From NCBI GenBank assembly GCA_964036665.1, contig OZ038527.1, forward strand, positions 11,439,835 to 11,503,834: a stretch of 64,000 nt of DNA. Direction: 5' to 3'. Within the stretch, counting starts at the first letter, position 1; each line of letters opens with the position of its first letter. Below are positions 10,316-24,385 of this stretch, piece by piece. The DNA comes from Gordius sp. MW1. Taxonomy: Eukaryota; Nematomorpha; Gordioida; Gordea; Gordiidae. The notes beneath the pieces are model-generated. The model did not search any database and was not told the origin of the DNA. It worked only from the letters and a program-made list of their open reading frames with translations. The position numbers and the translations under genes are program-made.

Positions 10316-12722
10316 AAACGTTGTCTTTTGTCAAAATGATAGTTCTCGCAGCTTAAAACCTCTTTTCGGAAGTCAATCGAGGATAATAGGATTCTCAAAT
10401 CGGCTTACTTTTATATATTTTTTCAAGCTCTTTCACATAGAATCGAAAAAAATAAATATTTTTACCACAAAATTTTTCACATTTTTTTCTTTCAACCGTA
10501 TTCATCCGATGAAAATTGTCGTTTTCAGACGTTGTTTCCATGATAAAAAGTAAAAATTTATCAGAATCAGAAAACTATTACTTTGAAATCATGATCGCAT
10601 AGAGCAATTTTCAAAAATTAAGCACTCACGTTGCGATACAACAAACTAATCGCAACAATAAAACGTTGTCTTTTGTCAAAATGATAGTTCTCGCAGCTTA
10701 AAACCTCTTTTCAGAAGTCAATCGAGGATAATAGGATTCTCAAATTGGCTTATTTTTATATATTTTTTCAAGCTCTTTCACATAGAATCGAAAAAAATAA
10801 ATATTTTTACCTCAAAATTTTTCACATTTTTTTCTTTCAACCGTATTCATCCGATAAAAGTTGTCGTTTTCAGACGTGGTTTCCATGATAAAAAGTAAAA
10901 ATTTATCAGAATCAGAATACTATTACTTTGAAATCATGATCGCATAGAGCAGTTTTCAAAAATTAAAAACTCACGTTGCGATCAACAAACTAATCGCAAC
11001 AATAAAACGTTGTCTTTTGTCAAAATGATAGTTCTCGCAGCTTAAAACCTCTTTTCAGAAGTCAATCGAGGATAATAGGATTCTCAAATTGGCTTATTTT
11101 TATATATTTTTTCAAGCTCTTTCACATAGAATCGAAAAAAATAAATATTTTTACCTCAAAATTTTTCACATTTTTTTCTTTCAACCGTATTCATCCGATA
11201 AAAGTTGTCGTTTTCAGACGTGGTTTCCATGATAAAAAGTAAAAATTTATCAGAATCAGAATACTATTACTTTGAAATCATGATCGCATAGAGCAGTTTT
11301 CAAAAATTAAGCACTCACGTTGCGATACAACAAACTAATCGCAACAATAAAACGTTGTCTTTGTCAAAATGATAGTTCTCGCAGCTTAAAACCTCTTTTC
11401 GGAAGTCAATCGAGGATAATAGGATTCTCAAATCGGCTTACTTTTATATATTTTTTCAAGCTCTTTCACATAGAATCGAAAAAAATAAATATTTTTACCA
11501 CAAAATTTTTCACATTTTTTTCTTTCAACCGTATTCATCCGATGAAAATTGTCGTTTTCAGACGTTGTTTCCATGATAAAAAGTAAAAATTTATCAGAAT
11601 CAGAAAACTATTACTTTGAAATCATGATCGCATAGAGCAATTTTCAAAAATTAAGCACTCACGTTGCGATACAACAAACTAATCGCAACAATAAAACGTT
11701 GTCTTTTGTCAAAATGATAGTTCTCGCAGCTTAAAACCTCTTTTCAGAAGTCAATCGAGGATAATAGGATTCTCAAATTGGCTTATTTTTATATATTTTT
11801 TCAAGCTCTTTCACATAGAATCGAAAAAAATAAATATTTTTACCTCAAAATTTTTCACATTTTTTTCTTTCAACCATTCATCCGATAAAAGTTGTCGTTT
11901 TCAGACGTGGTTTCCATGATAAAAAGTAAAAATTTATCAGAATCAGAATACTATTACTTTGAAATCATGATCGCATAGAGCAGTTTTCAAAAATTAAAAA
12001 CTCACGTTGCGATGAAAAAACTAATCGCAACAATAAAACGTTGTCTTTTGTCAAAATGATAGTTCTTGCAGCTTAAAACCTCTTTTCGGAAGTCAATCGA
12101 GGATAATAGGATTCTCAAATCGGCTTATTTTTATATATTTTTTCAAGCTCTTTCACATAGAATCGAAAAAAATAAATATTTTTACCTCAAAATTTTTCAC
12201 ATTTTTTTCTTTCAACCGTATTCATCCGATAAAAGTTGTCGTTTTCTGAAGTGGTTTATATGATAAAAAGTAAAAATTTATCAGAATCAGAAAACTATTA
12301 CTTTGAAATCATGATCGCATAGAGCAGTTTTCAAAAATTAAAAACTCACGTTGCGATACAACAAACTAATCGTAACAATAAAACGTTGTCTTTTGTCAAA
12401 ATGATAGTTCTCGCAGCTTAAAACCTCTTTTCGGAAGTCAATCGAGGATAATAGGATTCTCAAAATGGCTTATTTTTATATATTTTTTTACGCTCTTTCA
12501 CATAGAATCGAAAAAAATGAATATTTTTACCTCAAAATTATTCACATTTTTTTATTTAACCGTATTCATCCGATGAAAGTTGTCGTTTTCAGACGTTGTT
12601 TCCATTAAAAAGTAAAAATTTATCAGAATCAGAAAACTATTACTTTGAAATCATGATCGCATAGAGCAATTTTCAAAAATTAAGCACTCACGTTGCGATA
12701 CAACAAACTAATCGCAACAATA
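10316..12722 (+). repeat. Second 7-mer HOR, copy 2
   Basis: Monomers start at 10316, 10661, 11005, 11350, 11694, 12036 and 12381. The first six repeat 7,907-9,971 at an offset of 2,409 bp. The seventh (aaaatggcttat, ccattaaaaagt) instead matches the units at 1 and 2,403. From 12,036 the array therefore follows the pattern of 2,058 onward at an offset of 9,978. Confidence 0.9.
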
Positions 12723-14096
12723 AAACGTTGTCTTTGTCAAAATGATAGTTCTCGCAGCTTAAAACCTCTTTTCGGAAGTCAATCGAGGATAACAGGATTC
12801 TCAAATCGGCTTACTTTTATATATTTTTTCAAGCTCTTTCACATAGAATCGAAAAAAATAAATATTTTTACCTCAAACTTTTTCACATTTTTTTCTTTCA
12901 ACCTTATTCATCCGATGAAAGTTGTCGTTTTCAGACGTTGTTTCCATGATAAAAAGTAAAAATTTATCAGAATCAGAAAACTGTTACTTTGAAATCATGA
13001 TTGCATGAAGCAGTTTTCAAAAATTAAGCACTCACGTTTGATACAACAAACTAATGGCAACAATAAAACGTTGTCTTTTGTCAAAATGATAGTTCTCGCA
13101 GCTTAAAACCTCTTTTCGGAAGTCAATCGAGGATAATAGGATTCTCAAATCGGCTTATTTTTATATATTTTTTCAAGCTCTTTCACATAGAATCAAAAAA
13201 AATAAATATTTTTACCTCAATATTTTTCACATTTTTTTCTTTCAACCGTATTCATCCGATGAAAGTTGTCGTTTTCAGACGTTTTTCCATGATAAAAAGT
13301 AAAAATTTATCAGAATCAGAAAACTATTACTTTGAAATCATGATTGCAAAGAGCAGTTTTCAAAAATTAAGCACTCACATTTGATACTACAAACTAATGG
13401 CAACAATAAAACGTTGTCTTTTGTCAAAATGATAGTTCTCGCAGCTTAAAACCTCTTTTCGGAAGTCAATCGAGGATAATAGGATTCTCAAATTGGCTTA
13501 TTTTTATATATTTTTATACGCTCTTTTACATAGAATCGAAAAAAATGAATATTTTTACCTCAAAATTTTTCACATTTTTTTATTCAACCGTATTCATCCG
13601 ATGAAAGTTGTCGTTTTCAGACGTTGTTTCCATGATAAAAAGTAAAAATTTATCAGAATCAGAAAACTATTACTTTGAAATCATGATCGCATAGAGCAAT
13701 TTTCAAAAATTAAGCACTCACGTTACGATACAACAAACTAATCGCAACAATAAAACGTTGTCTTTTGTCAAAATGATAGTTCGCAGCTTAAAACCTGTTT
13801 TCGGAAGTCAATCCAGAATAATAGGATTCTCAAATTGGCTTATTTTTATATATTTTTTTACGCTCTTTCACATAGAATCGAAAAAATTGTGAATATTTTT
13901 ACCTCAAAAATTTTCACATTTTTTTATTCAACCGTATTCATCCGATGAAAGTTGTCGTTTTCAGACGTTGTTTCCATGATAAAAAGTAAAAATTTATCAG
14001 AATCAGAAAACTATTACTTTGAAATCATGATCGCATAGAGCAATTTTCAAAAATTAAGCACTCACGTTGCGATACAACAAACTAATCTCAACTATA
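12723..14096 (+). repeat. Return of the first HOR pattern (offset ~9,978 from 2,745)
   Basis: Monomers start at 12723, 13066, 13409 and 13753 and follow 2745, 3088, 3429 and 3773 in order. Small differences are present: the 13,753 unit reads tagttcgcagc with a 2-bp deletion, a variant shared with 15,467, 18,203 and 40,511. This block links the left-hand HORs to the 8-mer region. Confidence 0.85.
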
Positions 14097-16834
14097 AAAC
14101 GTTGTCTTTTGTCAAAATGATAGTTCTCGCAGCTTAAAACCTCTTTTCGGAAGTCAATCGAGGATAATAGGATTCTCAAATCGGCTTACTTTTATATATT
14201 TTTTCAAGCTCTTTCAGATAGAATCGAAAAAAATAAATATTTTTACCTCAAAATTTTTCACATTTTTTTCTTTCAGCCGTATTCATCCGATGAAAGTTGT
14301 CGTTTTCAGACGTTGTTTCCATGATGAAAAGTAAAAATTTATCAGAATCAGAAAACTATTACTTTGAAATCATGATTGCATAGAGCAGTTTTCAAAAATT
14401 AAGCACTCACGTTTGATATAACAAACTAATCGCAACAATAAAACGTTGTCTTTTGTCAAAATGATAGTTCTCGCAGCTTAAAACCTCTTTTCGGAAGTCA
14501 ATCGAGGATAATAGGATTCTCAAATTGGCTTGTTTTTATATATTTTTATACCTCTTTCACATTGAATCGAAAAAAATGAATATTTTTACCTCAAAATTTT
14601 TCACATTTTTTTATTCAACCGTATTCATCCGATGAAAGTTGTCGTTTTCAGACGTTGTTTCCATGATAAAAAGTAAAAATTTATCAGAATCAGAAAACTA
14701 TTACTTTGAAATCATGATCGCATAGAGCAATTTTCAAAAATTAAGCACTCACGTTGCGATACAACAAACTAATCGCAACTATAAAACGTTGTCTTTTGTC
14801 AAAATGATAGTTCTCGACGCTTAAAACCTCTTTTCGGAAGTCAATCGAGGATAATAGGATTCTCAAATCGGCTTACTTTTATATATTTTTTCAAGCTCTT
14901 TCACATAGAATCGAATGAATATTTTTACCTCAAAATTTTTCACATTTTTTTAATTAACCGTATTCATCCGATGAAAGTTGTCGTTTTCAGACGTTGTTTC
15001 CATGATAAAAAGTAAAAATTTATCAGAATCAGAAAACTATTACTTTGAAATCATAATCGCATAGAGCAATTTTCAAAAATTAAGCACTCACGTTGCGATA
15101 CAACAAACTAATCGCAACTATAAAACGTTGTCTTTTGTCAAAATGATAGTTCTCGACGCTTAAAACCTCTTTTCGGAAGTCAATCGAGGATAATAGGATT
15201 CTCAAATTGGCTTATTTTTATATATTTTTATACGCTCTTTTACATAGAATCGAAAAAAATGAATATTTTTACCTCAAAATTTTTCACATTTTTTTATTCA
15301 ACCGTATTCATCCGATGAAAGTTGTCGTTTTCAGACGTTGTTTCCATGATAAAAAGTAAAAATTTATCAGAATCAGAAAACTATTACTTTGAAATCATGA
15401 TCGCATAGAGCAATTTTCAAAAATTAAGCACTCACGTTACGATACAACAAACTAATCGCAACAATAAAACGTTGTCTTTTGTCAAAATGATAGTTCGCAG
15501 CTTAAAACCTGTTTTCGGAAGTCAATCCAGAATAATAGGATTCTCAAATTGGCTTATTTTCATATATTTTTTACGCTCTTTCACATAGAATCGAAAAAAT
15601 TGTGAATATTTTTACCTCAAAAATTTTCACATTTTTTTATTCAACCGTATTCATCCGATGAAAGTTGTCGTTTTCAGACGTTGTTTCCATGATAAAAAGT
15701 AAAAATTTATCAGATTCAGAAAACTATTACTTTGAAATCATGATCGCATAGAGCAATTTTCAAAAATTAAGCACTCACGTTGCGATACAACAAACTAATC
15801 GCAACTATAAAACGTTGTCTTTTGTCAAAATGATAGTTCTCGACGCTTAAAACCTCTTTTCGGAAGTCAACCGAGGATAATAGGATTCTCAAATCGGCTT
15901 ACTTTTATATATTTTTTCAAGCTCTTTCACATAGAATTAAAAAAAATGAATATTTTTCCCTCAAAATTTTTCACATTTTTTTCTTTCAACCGTATTCATC
16001 CGATGAAAGTGATCGTTTTCAGACGTTTCTCCATGATAAAAAGTAAAAATTTATCAGAATCAGAAAACTATTACTTTGAAATCATGATTGCATAGAGCAG
16101 TTTTCAAAAATTAAGCACTCACGTTTGATACTACAAACTAATGGCAATTATAAAACGTTGTCTTTTGTCAAAATGATAGTTCTCCCAGCTTAAAACCTCT
16201 TTTCGGAAGTCAATCGAGGATAATAGGATTCTCAAATTGGCTTATTTTTATATATTTTTATACGCTCTTTTACATAGAATCGAAAAAAATGAATATTTTT
16301 ACCTCAAAATTTTTCACATTTTTTTATTCAACCGTATTCATCCGATGAAAGTTGTCGTTTTCAGACGTTGTTTCCATGATAAAAAGTAAAAATTTATCAG
16401 AATCAGAAAACTATTACTTTGAAATCATGATCGCATAGAGCAATTTTCAAAAATTAAGCACTCACGTTACGACATGACAAACTAATCGCAACAATAAAAC
16501 GTTGTCTTTTGTCAAAATGATAGTTCTCGCAGCTTAAAACCTCTTTTCGGAAGTCAATCCAGAATAATAAAATTGGCTTATTTTTATATATTTTTTTACG
16601 CTCTTTCACATAGAATCGAAAAAAATGTGAATATTTTTACCTCAAAAATTTTCACATTTTTTTATTCAACCGTATTCATCCGATGAAAGTTGTCCTTTTC
16701 AGACGTTGTTTCCATGATAAAAAGTAAAAATTTATCAGAATCAGAAAACTATTACTTTGAAATCATGATCGCATAGAGCAATATTCAAAAATTAAGCACT
16801 CACGTTGCGATACAACAAACTAATCGCAACAATA
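14097..16834 (+). repeat. 8-mer HOR, copy 1 (2,738 bp)
   Basis: Monomers start at 14097, 14441, 14784, 15123, 15467, 15810, 16153 and 16497. Markers in order are tttcagccgt with atgatgaaaag (first), ggcttgtttt with cacattgaatc (second), a shortened agaatcgaatgaat (third), type E, F and G relatives (fourth to sixth), and ctcccagc (seventh). The eighth unit is 338 bp because of an 8-bp deletion near 16,569, where aataataaaattgg lacks the ggattctc segment present in its partner at 19,234. Confidence 0.9.
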
Positions 16835-19579
16835 AAACGTTGTCTTTTGTCAAAATGATAGTTCTCGCAGCTTAAAACCTCTTTTCGGAAGTCAATCGAG
16901 GATAATAGGATTCTCAAATCGGCTTACTTTTATATATTTTTTCAAGCTCTTTCAGATAGAATCGAAAAAAATAAATATTTTTACCTCAAAATTTTTCACA
17001 TTTTTTTCTTTCAGCCGTATTCATCCGATGAAAGTTGTCGTTTTCAGACGTTGTTTCCATGATGAAAAGTAAAAATTTATCAGAATCAGAAAACTATTAC
17101 TTTGAAATCATGATTGCATAGAGCAGTTTTCAAAAATTAAGCACTCACGTTTGATATAACAAACTAATCGCAACAATAAAACGTTGTCTTTTGTCAAAAT
17201 GATAGTTCTCGCAGCTTAAAACCTCTTTTCGGAAGTCAATCGAGGATAATAGGATTCTCAAATTGGCTTGTTTTTATATATTTTTATACCTCTTTCACAT
17301 TGAATCGAAAAAAATGAATATTTTTACCTCAAAATTTTTCACATTTTTTTATAACCGTATTCATCCGATGAAAGTTGTCGTTTTCAGACGTTGTTTCCAT
17401 GATAAAAAGTAAAAATTTATCAGAATCAGAAAACTATTACTTTGAAATCATGATCGCATAGAGCAATTTTCAAAAATTAAGCACTCACGTTGCGATACAA
17501 CAAACTAATCGCAACTATAAAACGTTGTCTTTTGTCAAAATGATAGTTCTCGACGCTTAAAACCTCTTTTCGGAAGTCAATCGAGGATAATAGGATTCTC
17601 AAATCGGCTTACTTTTATATATTTTTTCAAGCTCTTTCACATAGAATCGAATGAATATTTTTACCTCAAAATTTTTCACATTTTTTTAATTAACCGTATT
17701 CATCCGATGAAAGTTGTCGTTTTCAGACGTTGTTTCCATGATAAAAAGTAAAAATTTATCAGAATCAGAAAACTATTACTTTGAAATCATGATCGCATAG
17801 AGCAATTTTCAAAAATTAAGCACTCACGTTGCGATACAACAAACTAATCGCAACTATAAAACGTTGTCTTTTGTCAAAATGATAGTTCTCGACGCTTAAA
17901 ACCTCTTTTCGGAAGTCAATCGAGGATAATAGGATTCTCAAATTGGCTTATTTTTATATATTTTTATACGCTCTTTTACATAGAATCGAAAAAAATGAAT
18001 ATTTTTACCTCAAAATTTTTCACATTTTTTTATTCAACCGTATTCATCCGATGAAAGTTGTCGTTTTCAGACGTTGTTTCCATGATAAAAAGTAAAAATT
18101 TATCAGAATCAGAAAACTATTACTTTGAAATCATGATCGCATAGAGCAATTTTCAAAAATTAAGCACTCACGTTACGATACAACAAACTAATCGCAACAA
18201 TAAAACGTTGTCTTTTGTCAAAATGATAGTTCGCAGCTTAAAACCTGTTTTCGGAAGTCAATCCAGAATAATAGGATTCTCAAATTGGCTTATTTTCATA
18301 TATTTTTTTACGCTCTTTCACATAGAATCGAAAAAATTGTGAATATTTTTACCTCAAAAATTTTCACATTTTTTTATTCAACCGTATTCATCCGATGAAA
18401 GTTGTCGTTTTCAGACGTTGTTTCCATGATAAAAAGTAAAAATTTATCAGAATCAGAAAACTATTACTTTGAAATCATGATCGCATAGAGCAATTTTCAA
18501 AAATTAAGCACTCACGTTGCGATACAACAAACTAATCGCAACTATAAAACGTTGTCTTTTGTCAAAATGATAGTTCTCGACGCTTAAAACCTCTTTTCGG
18601 AAGTCAACCGAGGATAATAGGATTCTCAAATCGGCTTACTTTTATATATTTTTTCAAGCTCTTTCACATAGAATTAAAAAAAATGAATATTTTTCCCTCA
18701 AAATTTTTCACATTTTTTTCTTTCAACCGTATTCATCCGATGAAAGTGATCGTTTTCAGACGTTTCTCCATGATAAAAAGTAAAAATTTATCAGAATCAG
18801 AAAACTATTACTTTGAAATCATGATTGCATAGAGCAGTTTTCAAAAATTAAGCACTCACGTTTGATACTACAAACTAATGGCAATTATAAAACGTTGTCT
18901 TTTGTCAAAATGATAGTTCTCCCAGCTTAAAACCTCTTTTCGGAAGTCAATCGAGGATAATAGGATTCTCAAATTGGCTTATTTTTATATATTTTTATAC
19001 GCTCTTTTACATAGAATCGAAAAAAATGAATATTTTTACCTCAAAATTTTTCACATTTTTTTATTCAACCGTATTCATCCGATGAAAGTTGTCGTTTTCA
19101 GACGTTGTTTCCATGATAAAAAGTAAAAATTTATCAGAATCAGAAAACTATTACTTTGAAATCATGATCGCATAGAGCAATTTTCAAAAATTAAGCACTC
19201 ACGTTACGACACAACAAACTAATCGCAACAATAAAACGTTGTCTTTTGTCAAAATGATAGTTCTCGCAGCTTAAAACTTCTTTTCGGAAGTCAATCCAGA
19301 ATAATAGGATTCTCAAATTGGCTTATTTTTATATATTTTTTTACGCTCTTTCACATAGAATCGTAAAAAATGTGAATATTTTTACCTCAAAAATTTTCAC
19401 ATTTTTTTATTCAACCGTATTCATCCGATGAAAGTTGTCGTTTTCAGACGTTGTTTCCATGATAAAAAGTAAAAATTTATCAGAATCAGAAAACTATTAC
19501 TTTGAAATCATGATCGCATAGAGCAATTTTCAAAAATTAAGCACTCACGTTGCGATACAACAAACTAATCGCAACAATA
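16835..19579 (+). repeat. 8-mer HOR, copy 2 (2,745 bp)
   Basis: Monomers start at 16835, 17179, 17520, 17859, 18203, 18547, 18890 and 19234, each matching its counterpart 8 units earlier. From 17,520 onward this sequence also recurs at 39,828 as part of a much larger duplication. Confidence 0.9.
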
Positions 19580-21285
19580 AAACGTTGTCTTTTGTCAAAA
19601 TGATAGTTCCCGCAGCTTAAAACCTCTTTTCGGAAGTCAATCGAGGATAATAGGATTCTCAAATCAGCTTACTTTTATATATTTTTTCAAGCTCTTTCAC
19701 ATAGAATCGAAAAAAATAAATATTTTTACCTCAAAATTTTTCACATTTTTTTCTTTCAGCCGTATTCATCCGATGAAAGTTGTCGTTTTCAGACGTTGTT
19801 TCCATGATGAAAAGTAAAAATTTATCAGAATCAGAAAACTATTACTTTGAAATCATGATTGCATAGAGCAGTTTTCAAAAATTAAGCACTCACGTTTGAT
19901 ACAAACTAATCGCAACAATAAAACGTTGTCTTTTGTCAAAATGATAGTTCTCGCAGCTTAAAACCTCTTTTCGGAAGTCAATCGAGGATAATAGGATTCT
20001 CAAATTGGCTTGTTTTTATATATTTTTATACCTCTTTCACATTGAATCGAAAAAAATGAATATTTTTACCTCAAAATTTTTCACATTTTTTTATTCAACC
20101 GTATTCATCCGATGAAAGTTGTCGTTCTCAGACGTTGTTTCCATGATAAAAAGTAAAAATTTATCAGAATCAGAAAACTATTACTTTGAAATCATGATCG
20201 CATAGAGCAATTTTCAAAAATTAAGCACTCACGTTGCGATACAACAAACTAATCGCAACTATAAAACGTTGTCTTTTGTCAAAATGATAGTTCTCGACGC
20301 TTAAAACCTCTTTTCGGAAGTCAATCGAGGATAATAGGATTCTCAAATCGGCTTACTTTTATATATTTTTTCAAGCTCTTTCACATAGAATCGAAAAAAA
20401 TGAATATTTTTACCTCAAAAGTTTTCACATTTTTTTATTCAACCGTATTCATCCGATGAAAGTTGTCGTTTTCAGACGTTGTTTCCATGATGAAAAGTAA
20501 AAATTTATCAGAATCAGAAAACTATTACTTTGAAATTATGATTGCATAGAGCAGTTTTCAAAAATTAAGCACTCACGTTTGATACAAACTAATCGCAACA
20601 ATAAAACGTTGTCTTTTGTCAAAATGATAGTTCTCGCAGCTTAAAACCTCTTTTCGGAAGTCAATCGAGGATAATAGGATTCTCAAATTGGCTTGTTTTT
20701 ATATATTTTTATACCTCTTTCACATTGAATCGAAAAAAATGAATATTTTTACCTCAAAATTTTTCACATTTTTTTATTCAACCGTATTCATCCGATGAAA
20801 GTTGTCATTCTCAGACGTTGTTTCCATGATAAAAAGTAAAAATTTATCAGAATCAGAAAACTATTACTTTGAAATCATGATCGCATAGAGCAATTTTCAA
20901 AAATTAAGCACTCACGTTGCGATACAACAAACTAATCGCAACTATAAAACGTTGTCTTTTGTCAAAATGATAGTTCTCGACGCTTAAAACCTCTTTTCGG
21001 AAGTCAATCGAGGATAATAGGATTCTCAAATCGGCTTACTTTTATATATTTTTTCAAGCTCTTTCACATAGAATCGAATGAATATTTTAACCTCAAAATT
21101 TTTCACATTTTTTTATTCAACCGTATTCATCCGATGAAAGTTGTCGTTTTCAGACGTTGTTTCCATGATAAAAAGTAAAAATTTATCAGAATCAGAAAAC
21201 TATTACTTTGAAATCATGATCGCATAGAGCAATTTTCAAAAATTAAGCACTCACGTTGCGATACAACAAACTAATCGCAACTATA
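19580..21285 (+). repeat. Dimer-type HOR (683 bp period)
   Basis: Monomers start at 19580, 19921, 20264, 20604 and 20947. The first is a relative of the unit at 14,097 (ttcccgcagc, aaatcagctt). The pair 19,921/20,264 (ggcttgtttt followed by gacgcttaaaacc) is repeated by 20,604/20,947. The unit at 20,264 ends in a shortened loop sequence, tttgatacaaac. The same pattern recurs at 41,881-43,247 and again at 43,584-45,289. Confidence 0.85.
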
Positions 21286-22661
21286 AAACGTTGTCTTTTG
21301 TCAAAATGATAGTTCTCGACGCTTAAAACCTCTTTTCGGAAGTCAATCGAGGATAATAGGATTCTCAAATCGGCTTACTTTTATATATTTTTTCAAGCTC
21401 TTTCACATAGAATCGAAAAAAATGAATATTTTTACATCAAAAGTTTTCACATTTTTTTATTCAACCGTATTCATCCGATGAAAGTTGTCGTTTTCAGACG
21501 TTGTTTCCATGATAAAAAGTAAAAATTTATCAGAATCAGAAAACTATTACTTTGAAATCATGATTGCATAGAGCAGTTTTCAAAAATTAAGCACTCACGT
21601 TTGATACAACAAACTAATCGTAACAATAAAACGTTGTCTTTTGTCAAAATGATAGTTCTCGCAGCTTAAAACCTCTTTTCGGAAGTCAATCGAGGATAAT
21701 AGGATTCTCAAATTGGCTTATTTTTATATATTTTTTTACGCTCTTTCACATAGAATTAAAAAATAATGAATATTTTTACCTCAAAAATTTTCACATTTTT
21801 TTATTCAACCGTATTCATCCGATGAAAGTTGTCGTTTTCAGACGTTGTTTCCATGATAAAAAGTAAACATTTATAAGAATCAGAAAAATATTACTTTGAA
21901 ATCATAATCGCATAGAGCAATTTTCAAAAATTAAGCACTCACGTTGCGATACAACAAACTAATCGCAACAATAAAACGTTGTCTTTTGTCAAAATGATAG
22001 TTCTCGCAGCTTAAAACCTCTTTTCGGAAGTCAATCGAGGATAATAGGATTCTCAAATCGCCTTACTTTTATATATTTTTTTAAACTCTTTCACATAGAA
22101 TCGAAAAAAATGAATATTTTTACCTCAAAATTTTTCACATTTTTTTATTCAACCGTATTCATCCGATGAAAGTTGTCGTTTTCAGAAGTTGTTTCCATGA
22201 TAAAAAGTAAAAATTTATCAGAATCAGAAAACTATTACTTTGAAATCATGATCGCACAGAGCAATTTTTAAAAATTAAGCACTCACGTTGCGATACAACA
22301 AACTAATTGCAACAAAAAACGTTGTCTTTTGTCAAAATGATAGTTCTCGCAGCTTAAAACCTCTTTTCGTAAGTCAATGGAGGATAATAGGATTCTCAAA
22401 TCGGCTTACTTTTATATATTTTTTCAAGCTCTTTCACATAGAATCGAAAAAAATAAATATTTTTACCTCAAAATTTTTCACATATTTTTCTTTCAACCGT
22501 ATTCATCCGATAAAAGTTGTCGTTTTCAGACGTGGTTTATATGATAAAAAGTAAAAATTTATCAGAATCAGAAAACTATTACTTTGAAATCATGATCGCA
22601 TAGAGCAGTTTTCAAAAATTAAAAACTCACGTTGCGATACAACAAACTAATCTCAACACTA
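21286..22661 (+). repeat. Non-periodic monomers leading to the 11-mer block
   Basis: Monomers start at 21286, 21629, 21974 and 22317. They recur as a set at 45,290, 45,633, 45,978 and 46,321 (offset 24,004). Private markers include aaaaaataatgaat and aaacatttataag (21,629), aatcgccttac (21,974), and tcgtaagtcaatgg with ttcacatatttttc (22,317). The 22,317 unit starts with caacaaaaaacg, a 2-bp change at the unit junction. Confidence 0.85.
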
Positions 22662-23007
22662 AAACGTTGTCTTTTGTCAAAATGATAGTTCTCGCAACTT
22701 AAAACCTCTTTTCGGAAGTCAATCGAGGATAATAGGATTCTCAAATTGGCTTATTTTTATATATATTTTTTACGCTCTTTCACATAGAATTAAAAAAAAA
22801 TGAATATTTTTACCTCAAAAATTTTCACATTTTTTTATTCAACCGTATTCATCCGATGAAAGTTGTCGTTTTCAGACGTTGTTTCCATGATAAAAAGTAA
22901 AAATTTATCAGAATCAGAAAACTTTTACTTTGAAATCATGATCGCACAGAGCAATTTTCAAAAATTAAGCACTCACGTTGCGATACAACAAACTAATCGC
23001 AACAATA
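22662..23007 (+). repeat. Single class B monomer before the 11-mer block
   Basis: This unit has gcaacttaaaacc, tatatatatttttt and agaattaaaaaaaaatg, and ends with acttttactttg and gatcgcacagagc. It recurs at 48,043, and a close relative (atatgtatttttt, gaatgttttt) lies at 62,492. Its last third matches the unit at 26,448. Confidence 0.8.
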
Positions 23008-24041
23008 AAACGTTGTCTTTTGTCAAAATGATAGTTCTCGCAGCTTAAAACCTCTTTTCGGAAGTCAATCGAGGATAATAGGATTCTCAAATCGGCTTAC
23101 TTTTATATATTTTTTTAAGCTCTTTCACATAGAATCGAAAAAAATAAATATTTTTACCTCAAAATTTTTCACATTTTTTTCTTTCAACCGTATTCATCCG
23201 ATAAAAGTTGTCGTTTTCAGACGTGGTTTATATGATAAAAAGTAAAAATTTATCAGAATCAGAAAACTATTACTTTGAAATCATGATCGCATAGAGCAGT
23301 TTTCAAAAATTAAGAACTCACGTTGCGATACAACAAACTAATCTCAACACTAAAACGTTGTCTTTTGTCAAAATGATAGTTCTCGCAACTTAAAACCTCT
23401 TTTCGGAAGTCAATCGAGGATAATAGGATTCTCAAATTGGCTTATTTTTATATATTTTTTTACGCTCTTTCACATAGAATTAAAAAAAATGAATATTTTT
23501 ACCTCAAAAATTTTCACATTTTTTTATTCAACCGTATTCATCCGATGAAAGTTGTCGTTTTCAGACGTTGTTTCCATGATAAAAAGTAAAAATTTATCAG
23601 AATCAGAAAACTATTACTTTGAAATCATGATCGCATAGAGCAATTTTCAAAAATTAAGCACTTACGTTGCGATACAACAAACTAATCGCAACAATAAAAC
23701 GTTGTCTTTTGTCAAAATGATAGTTCTCGCAGCTTAAAACCTCTTTTCGGAAGTCAATCGAGGATAATAGAATTCTCAAATCGGCTTACTTTTATATATT
23801 TTTTTAAGCTCTTTCACATAGAATCGAAAAAAATGAATATTTTTACCTCAAAATTTTTTCACATTTTTTTATTCAACCGTATTCATCCGATGAAAGTTGT
23901 CGTTTTCAGACGTTGTTTCCATGATAAAAAGTAAAAATTTATCAGAATCAGAAAACTATTACTTTGAAATCATGATCGCATAGAGCAATTTTCAAAAATT
24001 AAGCACTCACGTTGCGATACAACAAACTAATCGCAACTATA

Positions 24042-24385
24042 AAACGTTGTCTTTTGTCAAAATGATAGTTCTCGCAGCTTAAAACCTCTTTTCGGAAGTC
24101 AATCGAGGATAATAGGATTCTCAAATCGGCTTACTTTTATATATTTTTTCAAGCTCTTTCACATAGAATCGAAAAAAATAAATATTTTTCCCTCAAAATT
24201 TTTCACATTTTTTTCTTTCAACCGTATTCATCCGATGAAAGTTGTCGTTTTCAGACGTTGTTTCCATGATAAAAAGTAAACATTTATCAGAATCAGAAAA
24301 TATTACTTTGAAATCATGATCGCATAGAGCAATTTTCAAAAATTAAGCACTCACGTTACGATACAACAAACTAATCGCAACAATA
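24042..24385 (+). repeat. Representative class A monomer (344 bp)
   Basis: This unit shows the class A markers: tcggcttac, then tttttcaagctc, then ttctttcaacc instead of tttattcaacc. The flanking parts, including the start motif and the block around ttcggaagtcaatcgagg, are shared with class B. Differences concentrate between unit positions 85 and 180 and in the last 60 bp. It carries private variants (tttttccctc, and aaacatttatc for aaaaatttatc) that it shares with the units at 47,355 and 50,455. These serve as markers for its duplicate copies. Confidence 0.85.

Noticed and set aside
22863..23048. 61-codon frames, also at 26,647, 32,491, 48,244, 53,060 and 58,903
   Set aside because: They exist because acttttactttg and cgcacag or cgcaaag variants remove stops in one monomer lineage. 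They recur with the satellite and end at the fixed cagcttaaa. No gene is supported.
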